Below are positions 8,735 to 19,179 of a stretch of DNA of 64,000 nt, in pieces. Location: contig CAMCVO010000005.1 in the NCBI GenBank assembly GCA_945881945.1, positions 18,260-82,259 on the forward strand, written 5' to 3'. Both the position numbers and the translations under genes were made by a program. A model generated the notes under the pieces. The model was not told where the DNA came from and made no database searches. It saw only the letters and a list, made by a program, of their open reading frames with translations. Positions within the stretch are counted from its first letter, which is position 1. Every line of letters starts with the position of its first letter. Source of the DNA: Bifidobacterium breve. GTDB lineage: Bacteria; Actinomycetota; Actinomycetes; Nanopelagicales; Nanopelagicaceae.

Positions 8735-8740
8735 TAAGTT
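8735..8740 (+). promoter_or_regulatory. -10 box (TAAGTT) of leaderless prpB
   Basis: TAAGTT ends six bases before the GTG start of prpB at 8747. No Shine-Dalgarno is seen. The identical hexamer at the same spacing precedes the mutase small-subunit gene at 35550. Confidence 0.6.
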
Positions 8741-8746
8741 AAACCA

Positions 8747-9643
8747 GTGAGTCAACTTACGCCAGGCGCTCGATTCACTCAGGCGCTAGCAAGTGAATCC
8801 CCACTACAAATTGTTGGCACAATTAATGCCAACCACGCACTATTGGCAAAGCGCGCAGGCTATAAGGCTATTTATCTATCGGGTGGTGGTGTCTCTGCTG
8901 GTTCACTTGGAGTTCCAGATCTTGGTATTAGCTCCTTACAGGATGTAGTTATAGATGCAACTAGAATCACAGATGTTTGCGACCTACCATTGCTTGTAGA
9001 TGTTGATACAGGATTTGGTGCATCAGCTTTCAATATTGCCAGGACTGTGCGAACTCTTGAGAAGATCGGCGTAGCTGCAATTCACATCGAAGACCAAGTT
9101 GGTGCAAAACGGTGTGGTCACCGACCAAATAAGGAAATTGTAAGCAAAGCTGAAATGGTGGATCGAATTAAAGCTGCAGTTGATGCTCGTAATGACCCGT
9201 CCTTCTTAATTATGGCTAGAACAGATTCCATAGCCAATGAAGGGCTAAGCAGTGCAATTGACCGCATGAACTCATATATAGAGGCCGGTGCAGATCTATT
9301 GTTTCCAGAGGCTGTATCTGAACTGTCCACTTATAAAACAATTACAAGTGGGGTAAATGTCCCAGTCCTAGCAAATATAACTGAATTTGGCTTAACGCCA
9401 CTTTTTAATAAATCAGAGTTAGCTTCAGCTGGCGTTGAAATGATCCTTTATCCATTATCGGCCTTCCGGGCGATGAATAAAGCTGCCGAGAAAGTTTATG
9501 AAGCAATAAGAAAAGAAGGGTCACAGAAATCTGTCATTGATACCATGCAGACCCGCGAGGAGTTGTATCAGCGAATTAATTATTACGAATATGAAACCGC
9601 ATTAGACCGGCTAATTAAAGATAGGAAAACTGATGATGAGTGA
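8747..9643 (+). CDS. prpB: 2-methylisocitrate lyase
   Basis: PrpB cleaves 2-methylisocitrate to pyruvate and succinate, the last step of the methylcitrate cycle for propionyl-CoA. The 298-residue protein belongs to the isocitrate lyase/PEP mutase superfamily. It has [10 protein letters not shown] near 43-52, the metal-binding VDVDTGFG (D85, D87) and the catalytic loop KRCGH at 121-125. The GTG start follows a leaderless -10 box. prpC overlaps its end by 11 bp, giving an operon in the order B-C-D. Confidence 0.92.
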   Translation: MSQLTPGARFTQALASESPLQIVGTINANHALLAKRAGYKAIYLSGGGVSAGSLGVPDLGISSLQDVVIDATRITDVCDLPLLVDVDTGFGASAFNIARTVRTLEKIGVAAIHIEDQVGAKRCGHRPNKEIVSKAEMVDRIKAAVDARNDPSFLIMARTDSIANEGLSSAIDRMNSYIEAGADLLFPEAVSELSTYKTITSGVNVPVLANITEFGLTPLFNKSELASAGVEMILYPLSAFRAMNKAAEKVYEAIRKEGSQKSVIDTMQTREELYQRINYYEYETALDRLIKDRKTDDE

Positions 9644-10787
9644 TTCGCTTAAAATTGAGTTCAAACCTAAGAAGTCAGTTGCACTATCAGGAGTAGTCGC
9701 TGGCGCAACCTCACTTTGTTCGGTCGGCAAAAGTGGAAATGATCTGCATTATCGCGGATACGATATTTATGACCTTGCTGATAAATGTGAATTTGAAGAG
9801 GTTGCATTTTTATTAATACATGAGAAGCTGCCGAATAAATCTGAATTAACTGCGTATAAATCAAAACTCAAGTCATTACGTGGATTATCTCCTACTGTTC
9901 AAAAAGTTCTAGAAGCTCTTCCTAAAACTTCCCATCCAATGGATGTTCTTCGCACCGGTGTATCAGCGTTGGGCTGTGAATCTCCAGAATCTCTAGTTCA
10001 CACAACTGAAGAAGCTCGCGAGATAGCCGATCGTTTAGTAGCAAGTTTTGGTTCAATGTTGCTTTATTGGTATCACTTTTCAAATACTGGTAAGAGAATT
10101 AATGTTGAAACTGACGACGATTCAGTTGGCGGGCATTTTTTACATATGCTTCACGGAGTTACCCCAAGTGCAGAATGGGTCAAAGCAATGCATATCTCAT
10201 TAATACTTTATGCAGAGCATGAATTTAATGCTTCCACTTTTACTGGACGTGTAATTGCCGGAACTGGGTCTGATATTTTTGCATCTATTGCAGGAGCAAT
10301 TGGAGCCCTTCGCGGTCCAAAACATGGCGGAGCAAATGAAGTTGCCCTTGAAATTCAGGAGCGCTATCAGAATCCGGATGATGCTGAGATAGATATAAAG
10401 AAAAGAATTGCTGAAAAAGAGGTAGTAATTGGATTTGGACACCCGGTTTATACAATTTTAGACCCACGAAATAAAGTTATTAAGTCTGTTGCCCATGATT
10501 TGAGCAAGAGTGCGCAAGATCTGAAACTCTATGAGATTGCAGAACGGATTGAAACTGTAATGTGGGAGAGCAAGAAGATGTTTCCTAATTTAGATTGGTT
10601 CTCTGCAGTTGCATATAAAATTATGGGAATTCCAACATCCTTCTTTACGCCGATATTTGTGATGGCTAGAACAACTGGTTGGTCTGCACATGTAATTGAA
10701 CAAAGAATCAATAATAAAATTATTCGACCAAGCGCTGAATATACTGGTCCTGATGACTTAGAATTTATCCCAATCGAGAAAAGATAG
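9633..10787 (+). CDS. prpC: 2-methylcitrate synthase
   Basis: A 384-residue citrate synthase-family enzyme that condenses propionyl-CoA with oxaloacetate. Conserved histidines include H231 in PKHGGANE and H270 in GFGHPVY, with a later aspartate in NLDWFSA. Its place between prpB and prpD supports methylcitrate rather than citrate synthase. It overlaps prpB by 11 bp and is preceded by AGGAAA as a ribosome-binding site. The adjacent ATG at 9636 is an equally possible start. Confidence 0.9.
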   Translation: MMSDSLKIEFKPKKSVALSGVVAGATSLCSVGKSGNDLHYRGYDIYDLADKCEFEEVAFLLIHEKLPNKSELTAYKSKLKSLRGLSPTVQKVLEALPKTSHPMDVLRTGVSALGCESPESLVHTTEEAREIADRLVASFGSMLLYWYHFSNTGKRINVETDDDSVGGHFLHMLHGVTPSAEWVKAMHISLILYAEHEFNASTFTGRVIAGTGSDIFASIAGAIGALRGPKHGGANEVALEIQERYQNPDDAEIDIKKRIAEKEVVIGFGHPVYTILDPRNKVIKSVAHDLSKSAQDLKLYEIAERIETVMWESKKMFPNLDWFSAVAYKIMGIPTSFFTPIFVMARTTGWSAHVIEQRINNKIIRPSAEYTGPDDLEFIPIEKR

Positions 10788-10794
10788 GAATACA

Positions 10795-12261
10795 TTGTCA
10801 GCAAACATAACTCGTGAAGTTCAAGAATATGATAAAGAGATAATTGATATTGTTGATTACGTAGAAAAATTTGAGATTAATTCTGACACTGCCTATCAGA
10901 CTGCTTGGAGCTGTTTACTGGACACCCTAGGGTGTGGATTAGAAGCACTTGAGTATGAAGAATGTAGAAAACTCTTAGGACCTACAGTTGCAGGAATTAG
11001 CGTCGCTAACGGAGTGAGGGTTCCAGGAACAAATTATGAATTAGATCCAATCCAAGGTGCTTTCAACATCGGAGCAATGATCAGGTGGTTGGACTTTAAT
11101 GACACCTGGCTTGCTGCAGAGTGGGGCCATCCTTCTGATAACTTAGGTGGAATTCTGGCAACGGCTGATTGGTTATCAAGAATATCGGTAGCAAATAATA
11201 AACCACCTTTGAAAATGCGAGATGTTTTAACTGCCATGATTAAAGCTCATGAAATTCAAGGTTGTATTGCACTGGAAAACTCTTTTAATAAAGTAGGACT
11301 AGATCACGTAATTCTCGTAAAGGTTGCCTCAACGGCAGTCGTTGCGAAAATGTTAGGCCTAACACGCGAGCAAATTCTTAGTGCAGTTTCACATGCTTGG
11401 CTTGATGGGCAGTCATTACGCACATACCGTCATTTTCCTAATGCAGGTTCAAGAAAATCATGGGCGGCTGGGGATGCAACCTCTCGTGCGGTTCGACTTT
11501 CACTAATCGCTAAGACTGGAGAAATGGGTTATCCAACAGTTCTCTCTGCTAAGACCTGGGGATTTTATGATTCACTTTTTCAGAAAAATAAGTTTAAGTT
11601 TCAGCGACCTTATGGCTCATATGTTATGGAAAATATCCTGTTTAAGATTTCTTTCCCTGCTGAATTCCACTCTCAAACTGCAGTGGAAGCTGCAATGACA
11701 ATACATAAACAAATGAAGCAGGCTGGAAAACAAGCATCTAACATAAAAAGTATAAAGATTCGTACACATGAAGCCTGCATTAGAATTATTGACAAAAAGG
11801 GTCCATTGAGAAATCCTGCAGATCGTGATCATTGTATTCAATATATGGTTGCTGTTCCATTAATTTTTGGTCGCTTGACTGCTAGAGATTATGAAGACGA
11901 TATTGCTGCCGATCCGGGCATTGATATTCTCCGCGATAAAATTGTGTGTATCGAAGATACGAAATTTACAGCTGACTATCATGATCCCAACAAACGCTCA
12001 ATCGCAAATGCATTAACAGTTGAATTTGATGACGGTACGGTTATGGATGAAGTTGTAGTGGAGTATCCAGTCGGTCATGCCCGCAGACGAACTGAAGGAA
12101 TTCCTCTTCTGCTAGAGAAATTTAAGATCAATCTTGCTCGGATATTTAATGAAGGCCAGCAGAAGAAAATTTGGGAAACTTCAATGGATTATGAGAAATT
12201 GATTAATCTCCCAGTGAACGAATATCTGGATTTGTATGTAAATCCAGAGTATCAAAGGTAA
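10795..12261 (+). CDS. prpD: 2-methylcitrate dehydratase (MmgE/PrpD family)
   Basis: A 488-residue MmgE/PrpD-family protein that dehydrates 2-methylcitrate to 2-methylaconitate. Recognisable blocks are [11 protein letters not shown] near the N-terminus, [21 protein letters not shown], and [14 protein letters not shown] in the second half. It starts with TTG seven bases after the prpC stop, behind AGATAGGAA. It is the third gene of prpBCD. Together the operon returns propionyl-CoA to pyruvate and succinate without methylmalonyl-CoA. Confidence 0.92.
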   Translation: MSANITREVQEYDKEIIDIVDYVEKFEINSDTAYQTAWSCLLDTLGCGLEALEYEECRKLLGPTVAGISVANGVRVPGTNYELDPIQGAFNIGAMIRWLDFNDTWLAAEWGHPSDNLGGILATADWLSRISVANNKPPLKMRDVLTAMIKAHEIQGCIALENSFNKVGLDHVILVKVASTAVVAKMLGLTREQILSAVSHAWLDGQSLRTYRHFPNAGSRKSWAAGDATSRAVRLSLIAKTGEMGYPTVLSAKTWGFYDSLFQKNKFKFQRPYGSYVMENILFKISFPAEFHSQTAVEAAMTIHKQMKQAGKQASNIKSIKIRTHEACIRIIDKKGPLRNPADRDHCIQYMVAVPLIFGRLTARDYEDDIAADPGIDILRDKIVCIEDTKFTADYHDPNKRSIANALTVEFDDGTVMDEVVVEYPVGHARRRTEGIPLLLEKFKINLARIFNEGQQKKIWETSMDYEKLINLPVNEYLDLYVNPEYQR

Positions 12262-12363
12262 TTATTTAATTGAGTGCTGATAACTTAGATTCACTCGTAC
12301 CTAGTAAGATCATAAATATATTGAGTGGATTTGCATTTGTAACCAGAGATATGGGGTAACTGT

Positions 12364-12756
12364 ATGGCCGGGGCAAAAGTAGAGATAATTAGATACCTTG
12401 AGTGGGCAGAAACTGATGCGGCAGGTCATCAGCATTACACCAGTGCTTTTCGATGGGTAGAAGAGTGTGAGGCAGCTTTATATAGAAGTGTTGGGCTACC
12501 CTCAACACTTTTTGGTCAGATACCAAGAGTAAAAGTACAAATGGAGTATAAGCGCAGAATTTTTTTTGGTGAGCAGATTAAAACTAATCTTGAGGTTACC
12601 AGGATAGGAAATTCATCGGCAGAGTTTGCTTTTACTGCATCAGTAGATGGCGAGATTGCTGCAATCGGTAGTTACATAATTGTTTATTCACCAAGTAAAG
12701 AAGTTGGCTCACAAAGATGGCCAGATGATTGGCGTTTAAAGTTATTTACTGAGTAA
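12364..12756 (+). CDS. 4HBT-type hotdog acyl-CoA thioesterase
   Basis: A 130-residue single hotdog-domain protein. The catalytic region reads WAETDAAGHQHYTSAFRW, with D18 in the position of the 4-hydroxybenzoyl-CoA thioesterase aspartate. It should hydrolyse an acyl- or aryl-CoA. Among CoA-dependent aromatic degradation genes it could release CoA from dead-end thioesters such as 2-aminobenzoyl-CoA, which is an inference. A GGGG run lies seven bases before the ATG. Its 3' end overlaps the convergent flavoprotein gene by 15 bp. Confidence 0.78.
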   Translation: MAGAKVEIIRYLEWAETDAAGHQHYTSAFRWVEECEAALYRSVGLPSTLFGQIPRVKVQMEYKRRIFFGEQIKTNLEVTRIGNSSAEFAFTASVDGEIAAIGSYIIVYSPSKEVGSQRWPDDWRLKLFTE

Positions 12757-14298
12757 GTTTGCAACCATTAATCCACTGCCACCACCAACACCACCACCTG
12801 GCCATGTTCCCGAACCGCATATATAAAGATTCTTAATAGGAGTTTTGTGTCCAGTCCAACCAGGGATCGGGCGAAGGAAGAAAAATTGCGAAGGGTGGTG
12901 GCTTCCACCAAGTGAGTCACCTTTAATTAAGTTAACGTTGTATCTTTCAAGATCACTAGGGGTCAGTACCTTTCGTGCCAAGATCTTATTTTTTAATCCT
13001 GGAGCATACTCTTCGATGATATTGATTACACGATCTGCGTATTGCTCTCCAATATCATCCCATTTTTTACCATCAATCTCTCCAGAAGCATCACCAGTAA
13101 TTTCAAGTGGTAAAACTCGGACTTGAATCCAAAGTATGTGTTTACCGTTGGGAGCTCTGGATGGATCGCTGACGGTAGGTTGGCCAATTACCAATGTTGG
13201 TTGCTCTGGCAACTTACCCGCTGCTGCCATTGCATATGTCATCGCCATGTCATCTATATATGGAGCAATATGAACATAATTAAAGTCACCAGCTTCAGCA
13301 GCTCGCCAGGTTGGTGGATCACTTAATGCAAGATGAATCATCATGGTACCCAGACCAGGCTTGAAGTTCTTAATTTTTGAAATGTTCTCATCAGATTTAA
13401 CAACTCCCGGAAGTAGATTTGGGATAAGCGCTGGATTGACATTTGCAATAATGGATTCAGCCTTAAAACTTTTACCATCAGCAGTAACTACGCCAATCGC
13501 TTTCCCATCTTTCAGCAAAATCTCAGTCACCTTGGAGTTAACCAATACCTCACCACCATTTTCAACAATTATTTTGGTCAGCGCATTTGTGATTGAGTCG
13601 GCACCCCCTTTGCCGAGCACCATTCCAAACTCCTGACCGCCAATTGACTCCAAAAATGAAAACAGCGCCCCACCTGAGATATCTGGTCCGTAATCAAGAT
13701 GCATTCCCCAAGTTGCAGCCAGCGCTTTAGTTTCTTTGTGAACAAAATATTCGTCAGCAAATGATCTACTTGATTGAAGTAGTAACCGTATTAGCTCAAA
13801 TAATCCAGTGGTACCTATAGCTCGCCAGCTTTTAAAAAGTAACTTTGCTGCAGCAAGGGATGGTAACTCAGTGGATAAAATTGGAAACAAGTGTGGCGAT
13901 AATTTAATAAGCTTGTCTGTGAGTAACTTCCAAGATTCGACATCCTCTGGTGCAATTTTTTTTAGGGTCTCAATGTTACTTTCGCGATTCATGGTTATTC
14001 CAATAGATTTTCCATCTGGGAAAACTGAACAATATGGTTTGGCTGATGGGATAAATTCCAATCCGTTGCGGATTAAATCCTCTTTTAGTAGAGCCATAAC
14101 TCCGCCGCCTGCAAATAAACTTAAGTTTGTTGCAAACAGATCATGGCGATAACCTGGCAAAGTTATTTCTTCAGTCCTAACTGCGCCTCCAAATTTATCG
14201 GAAGCCTCCAAGACCATTACTGACTTACCGCGCTTTGCAAGTATCGCAGCTGCACTTAATCCATTTATTCCGGATCCAATTACCAAAACTTTACTCAT
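12742..14298 (-). CDS. FAD/NAD(P)-dependent oxidoreductase, phytoene desaturase/PYROXD2-like
   Basis: The ATG at 14298 gives 518 residues. An in-frame GTG at 14313 would add five. The N-terminal dinucleotide fold is VLVIGSGINGLSAAA followed by an LEASDKFGGAVRTE segment. The C-terminus has YICGSGTWPGGGVGGGSG, typical of CrtI-related flavoproteins. It resembles the PYROXD2-like branch more than carotenoid desaturases, and no other carotenoid genes are near. Together with its divergent paralogue at 14355 and the adjacent IorAB genes it probably oxidises a catabolic intermediate. The substrate is unknown. Confidence 0.75.
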   Translation of the reverse strand: MSKVLVIGSGINGLSAAAILAKRGKSVMVLEASDKFGGAVRTEEITLPGYRHDLFATNLSLFAGGGVMALLKEDLIRNGLEFIPSAKPYCSVFPDGKSIGITMNRESNIETLKKIAPEDVESWKLLTDKLIKLSPHLFPILSTELPSLAAAKLLFKSWRAIGTTGLFELIRLLLQSSRSFADEYFVHKETKALAATWGMHLDYGPDISGGALFSFLESIGGQEFGMVLGKGGADSITNALTKIIVENGGEVLVNSKVTEILLKDGKAIGVVTADGKSFKAESIIANVNPALIPNLLPGVVKSDENISKIKNFKPGLGTMMIHLALSDPPTWRAAEAGDFNYVHIAPYIDDMAMTYAMAAAGKLPEQPTLVIGQPTVSDPSRAPNGKHILWIQVRVLPLEITGDASGEIDGKKWDDIGEQYADRVINIIEEYAPGLKNKILARKVLTPSDLERYNVNLIKGDSLGGSHHPSQFFFLRPIPGWTGHKTPIKNLYICGSGTWPGGGVGGGSGLMVANLLSK

Positions 14299-14312
14299 GA
14301 GAAATTTTCTCA
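14298..14312. promoter_or_regulatory. 15-bp palindrome between divergent flavoprotein genes
   Basis: TGAGAAA-T-TTTCTCA is a perfect inverted repeat with a one-base centre. It overlaps the ATG of the minus-strand flavoprotein gene and lies 31 bp upstream of the plus-strand -10 box. It could be an operator or a chance AT-rich palindrome. Confidence 0.35.
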
Positions 14313-14342
14313 CAGTTATTGACTATTACATAACACTACGAA

Positions 14343-14348
14343 TAGGTT
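14343..14348 (+). promoter_or_regulatory. -10 box (TAGGTT), leaderless start at 14355
   Basis: TAGGTT ends six bases before the ATG of the second flavoprotein gene, with no Shine-Dalgarno. Confidence 0.6.
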
Positions 14349-14354
14349 TTAACC

Positions 14355-15965
14355 ATGGGCGAGGAAGTAAAATATGATGCGATAATCATTGGGAGTGGGA
14401 TAAATTCTCTAGTTGCCGGTGCGGTACTCAGTAAGTCAGGTTGGCGAGTGCTTATTTGCGAACGCAATGACCGAGCTGGTGGAGCAATTAGAACTGAGCA
14501 AGCAACTTTGCCAGGTTTTACTCATGAATTACTTTCAAGTTGGCACCCACTTTTTGTTGGTGGACCCGCCTACGCCTTGCTAAAAGAGGACTTAGAAAAT
14601 AAGGGCTTACTCTATAAAAATACTGAATTACCTACAGGTGTGATTTGTAAAGAAGGCAGTGCTATTTTATTCACAGATCCAAACAAAACAATTGCAGAAT
14701 TTTCCAGATTATCAGATGGTGATTCATGGTCACAAATGATGGCTGAATTCATGCCAAAGATTGATTTGGCCTTTGGACTACTTGGTGCAGATCTTTGGCG
14801 AGCATCATCACTTAAACTCGCACGATCTGCCCAGAAGCGATTTGGAAATCGTGGATTGGTGGCAACTGGTGCGGAGTTGCTGGAACCAGCTCAACCATGG
14901 CTAGATCGGCAATTCACCTCTCCGATTAGTAAAGCACTGCTTGCTCCTTGGGCTTTGCACAATGGCATGGGACCTGATGATGCTGGAAGTGCCTTTATTA
15001 CTAAAGTTATTTCTGCTGCAATTGCACTTGGTGGCATGCCAGTTCCAGTTGGTGGCGGCATAAAACTTGTGGATGCTCTGCTGTCAATAATTGCTGACCA
15101 TGGTGGTAAGTTGCAAACAAATGCTGACGTGACCAAAGTTTTGATCAAGAAAAATAAAGCCTATGGCGTTGAGTTATCAAGTGGTGAGATATTCACCTGC
15201 AAAAGAGCTGTACTAGCTTCAACTACTCCACAAGTTTTATATCAGCAATTGTTAAGCCAGCATCCGGTTAGCGCTGAGATAACAACAGCGGCCAAAAATT
15301 TTCGGTATGGTAGAGCTGCAATTCAAATACACCTAGCCCTGTCTGAGCCTCCGATCTGGAAAAATGACCCAAGAATGAAGGATGTTGCAATTGTTCACGT
15401 TTTAGATGGAGTTGGCTCACTCTCTGAATCTGTTAACGCAGCAAATAGGGGATTTCTTCCAGCACGGCCAACTATTGTTGTTGGGCAACCATGCACAGTG
15501 GACTCAACTAGAGCCCCAGATGGTCAGTCAGTGATTTGGATACAGCTTCAAGAAAACCCACAAGTAATAAAAGCAGATCTTGCTAATCAAATTGAAGCAG
15601 GAGATGGCGGATGGAGTTCCGAGGTTTTACATGCTTATGCAGATCGAGTCATTGATCAACTGAGTGAACAAATAACCAATTTAAAATCTGCCACCTTGGC
15701 AAAAATAGTACTTGGACCTCGCGAAATTGAATCAATGAATAAGAATTTGGTAGGAGGCGACCCTTATGCAGGTGATTGTCGGATCGATCAATTTGCGCCA
15801 TGGCGCCCATTAGCAACTGCCACCGGGCATCGCACACCCGTAAAAAAACTATGGCACATTGGTGCCTCGACCCATCCTGGCCCTGGGCTGGGCGGGGGAT
15901 CAGGTCTAATAGTTGCCCAACGGCTGCTTAAGAAAAGCCTTATTCGAAGAGTATTTTCAAAATAA
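14355..15965 (+). CDS. FAD/NAD(P)-dependent oxidoreductase, phytoene desaturase/PYROXD2-like
   Basis: A 536-residue paralogue of the divergent protein encoded at 12742-14298. The FAD-binding fold reads AIIIGSGINSLVAGAVLS, followed by CERNDRAGGAIRTEQ. The C-terminal FAD segment reads HIGASTHPGPGLGGGSG. The pair share length, domain layout and many motifs, so they arose by duplication or form a heteromer. The start is leaderless. A strong hairpin follows the stop codon. The reaction is unassigned; oxidation or desaturation of an intermediate near IorAB and the cyclase-family hydrolase is plausible. Confidence 0.75.
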   Translation: MGEEVKYDAIIIGSGINSLVAGAVLSKSGWRVLICERNDRAGGAIRTEQATLPGFTHELLSSWHPLFVGGPAYALLKEDLENKGLLYKNTELPTGVICKEGSAILFTDPNKTIAEFSRLSDGDSWSQMMAEFMPKIDLAFGLLGADLWRASSLKLARSAQKRFGNRGLVATGAELLEPAQPWLDRQFTSPISKALLAPWALHNGMGPDDAGSAFITKVISAAIALGGMPVPVGGGIKLVDALLSIIADHGGKLQTNADVTKVLIKKNKAYGVELSSGEIFTCKRAVLASTTPQVLYQQLLSQHPVSAEITTAAKNFRYGRAAIQIHLALSEPPIWKNDPRMKDVAIVHVLDGVGSLSESVNAANRGFLPARPTIVVGQPCTVDSTRAPDGQSVIWIQLQENPQVIKADLANQIEAGDGGWSSEVLHAYADRVIDQLSEQITNLKSATLAKIVLGPREIESMNKNLVGGDPYAGDCRIDQFAPWRPLATATGHRTPVKKLWHIGASTHPGPGLGGGSGLIVAQRLLKKSLIRRVFSK

Positions 15966-15997
15966 GAACCCCACCAAATTTATTGATGGGGTTCTTA
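15963..15997. terminator. bidirectional intrinsic terminator
   Basis: TAAGAACCCCA (15963-15973) pairs perfectly with TGGGGTTCTTA (15987-15997) around a 13-base loop. It sits between two convergent genes and overlaps the 3' end of the first. The U-tract is weak in both directions. Confidence 0.65.
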
Positions 15998-16009
15998 AGT
16001 CTTACTTAG

Positions 16010-16783
16010 TTACTTTGAAATTAATGCCAAAACTCTAGTTGGTGAACCAGATCCACCAACAATTTTTAATGGAGCTGCAATAACAATTGCGCCAGTTGTT
16101 GGTAACTTATCAAGGTTGCGAAGCTGAGTTAGGCCGTACTTATTGTTTCCAAGTAGGTAGTTGTGGCAAGGAAACGGAACATCCATTCCAAATGCACCAC
16201 CAGCATCTATACCAACCGTCTCAACACCCAAACCAAGAATGTCACGCTTTGTCGCTAGAAACTCTGCAGTTGATGGTGGCAATCCAGGTGTGTGCGGCCC
16301 TTTGTCATCAGCATTTGCAAATGCTTTAGGGTCATCACCAAATTTAGACCAGCCAGTGCGAAACAGCACCCAAGCGCCAGCAGGAATTTGTCCATTAGCT
16401 TTTTCCCAAGCCTCGATATGAGATACCTCCAGTAGAAAATCTGGATTTGCAGCTGATTCTTTTACAAAATCTAGAACTACTGCTGGTCCAATCAAACGTT
16501 TAGCTGGGATTGAAGCGACATCGTCACCATCTTTACCGGTAATCCAATGGTTAGGTGCGTCTAAATGGGTACCAGTGTGTTCACCGGTATGAAAATTATT
16601 CCAATACCAGGCAGGTCCTCGGTCGTCGTACTTTGAGATCTCCTCCAATTTAAATGATGCTGTTTGTCCAAATGGTTCTGGAAGCACCAATATTGGGGTA
16701 TTTGAATGTAGTGGTGCAGTTAAATCAAGTACTTGCACTGCCCCTGATGCTAAATCTGCCGCCAAATCTTTTAAGCCAGCCAT
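16010..16783 (-). CDS. cyclase-family metal hydrolase (kynurenine formamidase / isatin hydrolase-like)
   Basis: A 257-residue protein of the cyclase family that includes bacterial kynurenine formamidase (KynB) and isatin hydrolase. The family metal motif is HTGTHLDAPNHW at 69-80, giving ligands H69, H73 and D75 with H79 nearby. KynB proteins are usually near 210 residues, and this length is closer to isatin hydrolase-like members. It may deformylate N-formylkynurenine or open an oxidised indole lactam. Either product would lead to 2-aminobenzoyl compounds. AAGGAG lies six bases before the ATG. It is convergent with the preceding flavoprotein gene and divergent from iorA. Confidence 0.72.
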   Translation of the reverse strand: MAGLKDLAADLASGAVQVLDLTAPLHSNTPILVLPEPFGQTASFKLEEISKYDDRGPAWYWNNFHTGEHTGTHLDAPNHWITGKDGDDVASIPAKRLIGPAVVLDFVKESAANPDFLLEVSHIEAWEKANGQIPAGAWVLFRTGWSKFGDDPKAFANADDKGPHTPGLPPSTAEFLATKRDILGLGVETVGIDAGGAFGMDVPFPCHNYLLGNNKYGLTQLRNLDKLPTTGAIVIAAPLKIVGGSGSPTRVLALISK

Positions 16784-17013
16784 ATTTACTCCTTAAGTAG
16801 TTGTGAGCGGGTTTTTTCTTTCAATTAACCACCCCTTGATATTAGCCCTGCAGTGAGGATATTTCTAGATATGTAACTGCCAGAAAATAGAGTAAAACTG
16901 TAGTTGAAACCACATTTTCCAGCATGGGGAATCTATAGACATGCACCCCCAACCGTGGAAAGATTAGGATCACCTTATACAGTAATGCCGGAGCACCAGG
17001 ACTGAGGGGAAAA

Positions 17014-19179
17014 ATGGCCGAACGATCCTTTGCAACAGAGGTAGGCAAACTTCGCGCCTCAGAAGGAGAAGAGTTTTTTGGCGAAGGAATTCTGGCTGTA
17101 ACAAAAGCACTCTTACAATCTGGCGTTTCTTACGTTGGCGGCTATCAAGGTGCCCCTATTTCACACCTGATGGATGTACTGGGGGATGCAAAAGAAATTC
17201 TAGATGAGCTAGGCGTGCACTTTGAAAACAGTGCATCAGAAGCCACTGCGGCTGCGTCCCTAGCAGCATCTGTTCACTATCCATTAAGGGGTGCGGTTAC
17301 CTTTAAATCAACTGTGGGAACAAATGTTGCATCTGATGCATTAGCAAATCTCGCCTCAGGAGGAGTAACTGGTGGCGCGTTGATTATTGTTGGAGAAGAT
17401 TACGGTGAAGGATCATCAATTATGCAAGAGCGCTCGCACGCTTTTGCGATGAAATCTCAAATTTGGTTACTAGATCCAAGGCCAAATCTGACGGCAATTG
17501 TGGATTCAGTAGAAACTGGATTTAAACTTTCAGAGGCCAGTAATTCACCAGTAATGTTGCAGCTTCGGTTGCGCTCTTGTCACTTACATGGTCGCTTTAT
17601 TGCTAAAAACAATATTAAGCCAAAATTTACGCTTCGAGATGCCATGGAAAATCCTGTTCGTGATACCAACAGAATCGTTCTTCCACCTGCAAGCTTTCTA
17701 CATGAGCAAGAAAAAGTAACCAAACGTTGGCCAGCTGCAGTTAAATTTATTCAAGATAATAAAATAAATGAATTTTTTGCCGAAGGTGCTGCAGATTTTG
17801 GAATTATTCTTCAAGGTGGATTGTTCAACACCGTAATTCGTGCATTGCAATTGTTGGGTCTTTCAGATGTGTACGGCAATAGCAAAATTCCACTTTATGT
17901 CCTCAATGTTACATACCCGATCATTGATGAAGAGGTAGTTAGATTTGCAAAGGATAAGAAAGGTGTGCTCCTAGTTGAGGAGGGTCAGCCTGACTACATC
18001 GAACAAAACATCAATGCAGTTTTAAGGCGAGCTGGAATCACAACCGCATTGCATGGAAAAGATCTTTTGCCAGTAGCGGGTGAGTACACACCGGCAGCAG
18101 TTATTAAAGGGCTGTTGGAGTTTGTTAGAAAATTCGGCCCAGAATTATTAAACGATGAAAAACTTCCTGCAGTGGTAAAACCATCAGGGGATAAACCTAA
18201 CTCCATAAATTCAGTTGCCCCGACCGAGCAAATACATGGCCGACCACCATCATTTTGCACAGGTTGCCCTGAGAGACCAATATTTACTGCACTTAAATTA
18301 GCTGAGCGAGAAACTGGAAAGCATCACGTCTCGGCCGATATCGGTTGCCACTTATTTTCAATTCTGCCACCTTTTAATATTGGTGCAACAACAATGGGTT
18401 ATGGCTTAGGTGCAGCTGGAGCTGCGGCATTGCATGACACCTCAAGTGAAAAGCGCACGATTAGCTTTATGGGTGATGGTGGATTTTGGCATAACGGCTT
18501 AACAAGTGGAATTGGCAATGCAGTGTTTAATAAGAATGATGGATTAGTTGTAGTAGTTGACAATGCATATAGTGCTGCTACAGGTGGCCAAGATTTGCTG
18601 TCATCTGCTTCTTCGAGTGAAATTCGTTCAACTAAACATCCAATCGAGCGAGCAGTGCGTGGTGTTGGTGTTGAATGGGCAAAAACTGTAACCAATACTT
18701 TTAAAGTTGGTGAGATGAAAAAAATGTTTAAGGATGCTTTATCAACAAAGGAATTAGGGCCTAAGGTAATAGTTGCACAAAGTGAGTGCACCTTAAATAA
18801 GACTAGGCGTGAGCGCCCGTTAATGGCTAAGAAGGTTAAAGAAGGTAAGCGAGTTGTCCGTGAGCGATTTGGCATAGATCCTGATACTTGTACCGGAGAT
18901 CATTCATGTATTCGAATTAATGGCTGTCCATCATTAACAATTGCTGCTAATCCAGATCCAATGCGAAAGGATCCAGTGGCAGCGATTTTGAATACATGTG
19001 TTGGGTGTGGACTTTGCGGGGAAGCTGCACATGCTGCAGTTCTTTGCCCATCTTTTTATAAGACTTCCGTGATTAGTAATCCATCTCCTTGGGATCAATT
19101 CAAATCAAAGTTACGAAACTTTATTATTGGGGCACTTCAAACGGGTATTGAGAAACGGTTGTCAGGAATTGAAGCCTAA
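17014..19179 (+). CDS. iorA: indolepyruvate:ferredoxin oxidoreductase-type alpha subunit (TPP, Fe-S)
   Basis: A 721-residue 2-oxoacid:ferredoxin oxidoreductase subunit of the IorA type. N-terminal pyrimidine-binding and central domains are followed by a CTGCPERP segment, then the TPP motif MGDGGFWHNG with a downstream VVDNAYSA. Two C-terminal iron-sulfur segments follow: CTGDHSCIRINGCP, with an unusual first spacing, and the full CVGCGLC...CP motif. Such enzymes oxidatively decarboxylate aryl-pyruvates to aryl-acetyl-CoA. GAGGGG is a good ribosome-binding site. The 3' end overlaps iorB. In this region indolepyruvate from tryptophan is the natural guess, but related fused forms may use other 2-oxoacids. 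Confidence 0.82.
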   Translation: MAERSFATEVGKLRASEGEEFFGEGILAVTKALLQSGVSYVGGYQGAPISHLMDVLGDAKEILDELGVHFENSASEATAAASLAASVHYPLRGAVTFKSTVGTNVASDALANLASGGVTGGALIIVGEDYGEGSSIMQERSHAFAMKSQIWLLDPRPNLTAIVDSVETGFKLSEASNSPVMLQLRLRSCHLHGRFIAKNNIKPKFTLRDAMENPVRDTNRIVLPPASFLHEQEKVTKRWPAAVKFIQDNKINEFFAEGAADFGIILQGGLFNTVIRALQLLGLSDVYGNSKIPLYVLNVTYPIIDEEVVRFAKDKKGVLLVEEGQPDYIEQNINAVLRRAGITTALHGKDLLPVAGEYTPAAVIKGLLEFVRKFGPELLNDEKLPAVVKPSGDKPNSINSVAPTEQIHGRPPSFCTGCPERPIFTALKLAERETGKHHVSADIGCHLFSILPPFNIGATTMGYGLGAAGAAALHDTSSEKRTISFMGDGGFWHNGLTSGIGNAVFNKNDGLVVVVDNAYSAATGGQDLLSSASSSEIRSTKHPIERAVRGVGVEWAKTVTNTFKVGEMKKMFKDALSTKELGPKVIVAQSECTLNKTRRERPLMAKKVKEGKRVVRERFGIDPDTCTGDHSCIRINGCPSLTIAANPDPMRKDPVAAILNTCVGCGLCGEAAHAAVLCPSFYKTSVISNPSPWDQFKSKLRNFIIGALQTGIEKRLSGIEA

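Noticed and set aside
12742..15965. Carotenoid biosynthesis locus
   Set aside because: The two flavoproteins share the CrtI-type fold, but no phytoene synthase, geranylgeranyl synthase or cyclase of carotenoid type is present, and the sequences look closer to PYROXD2-like proteins.
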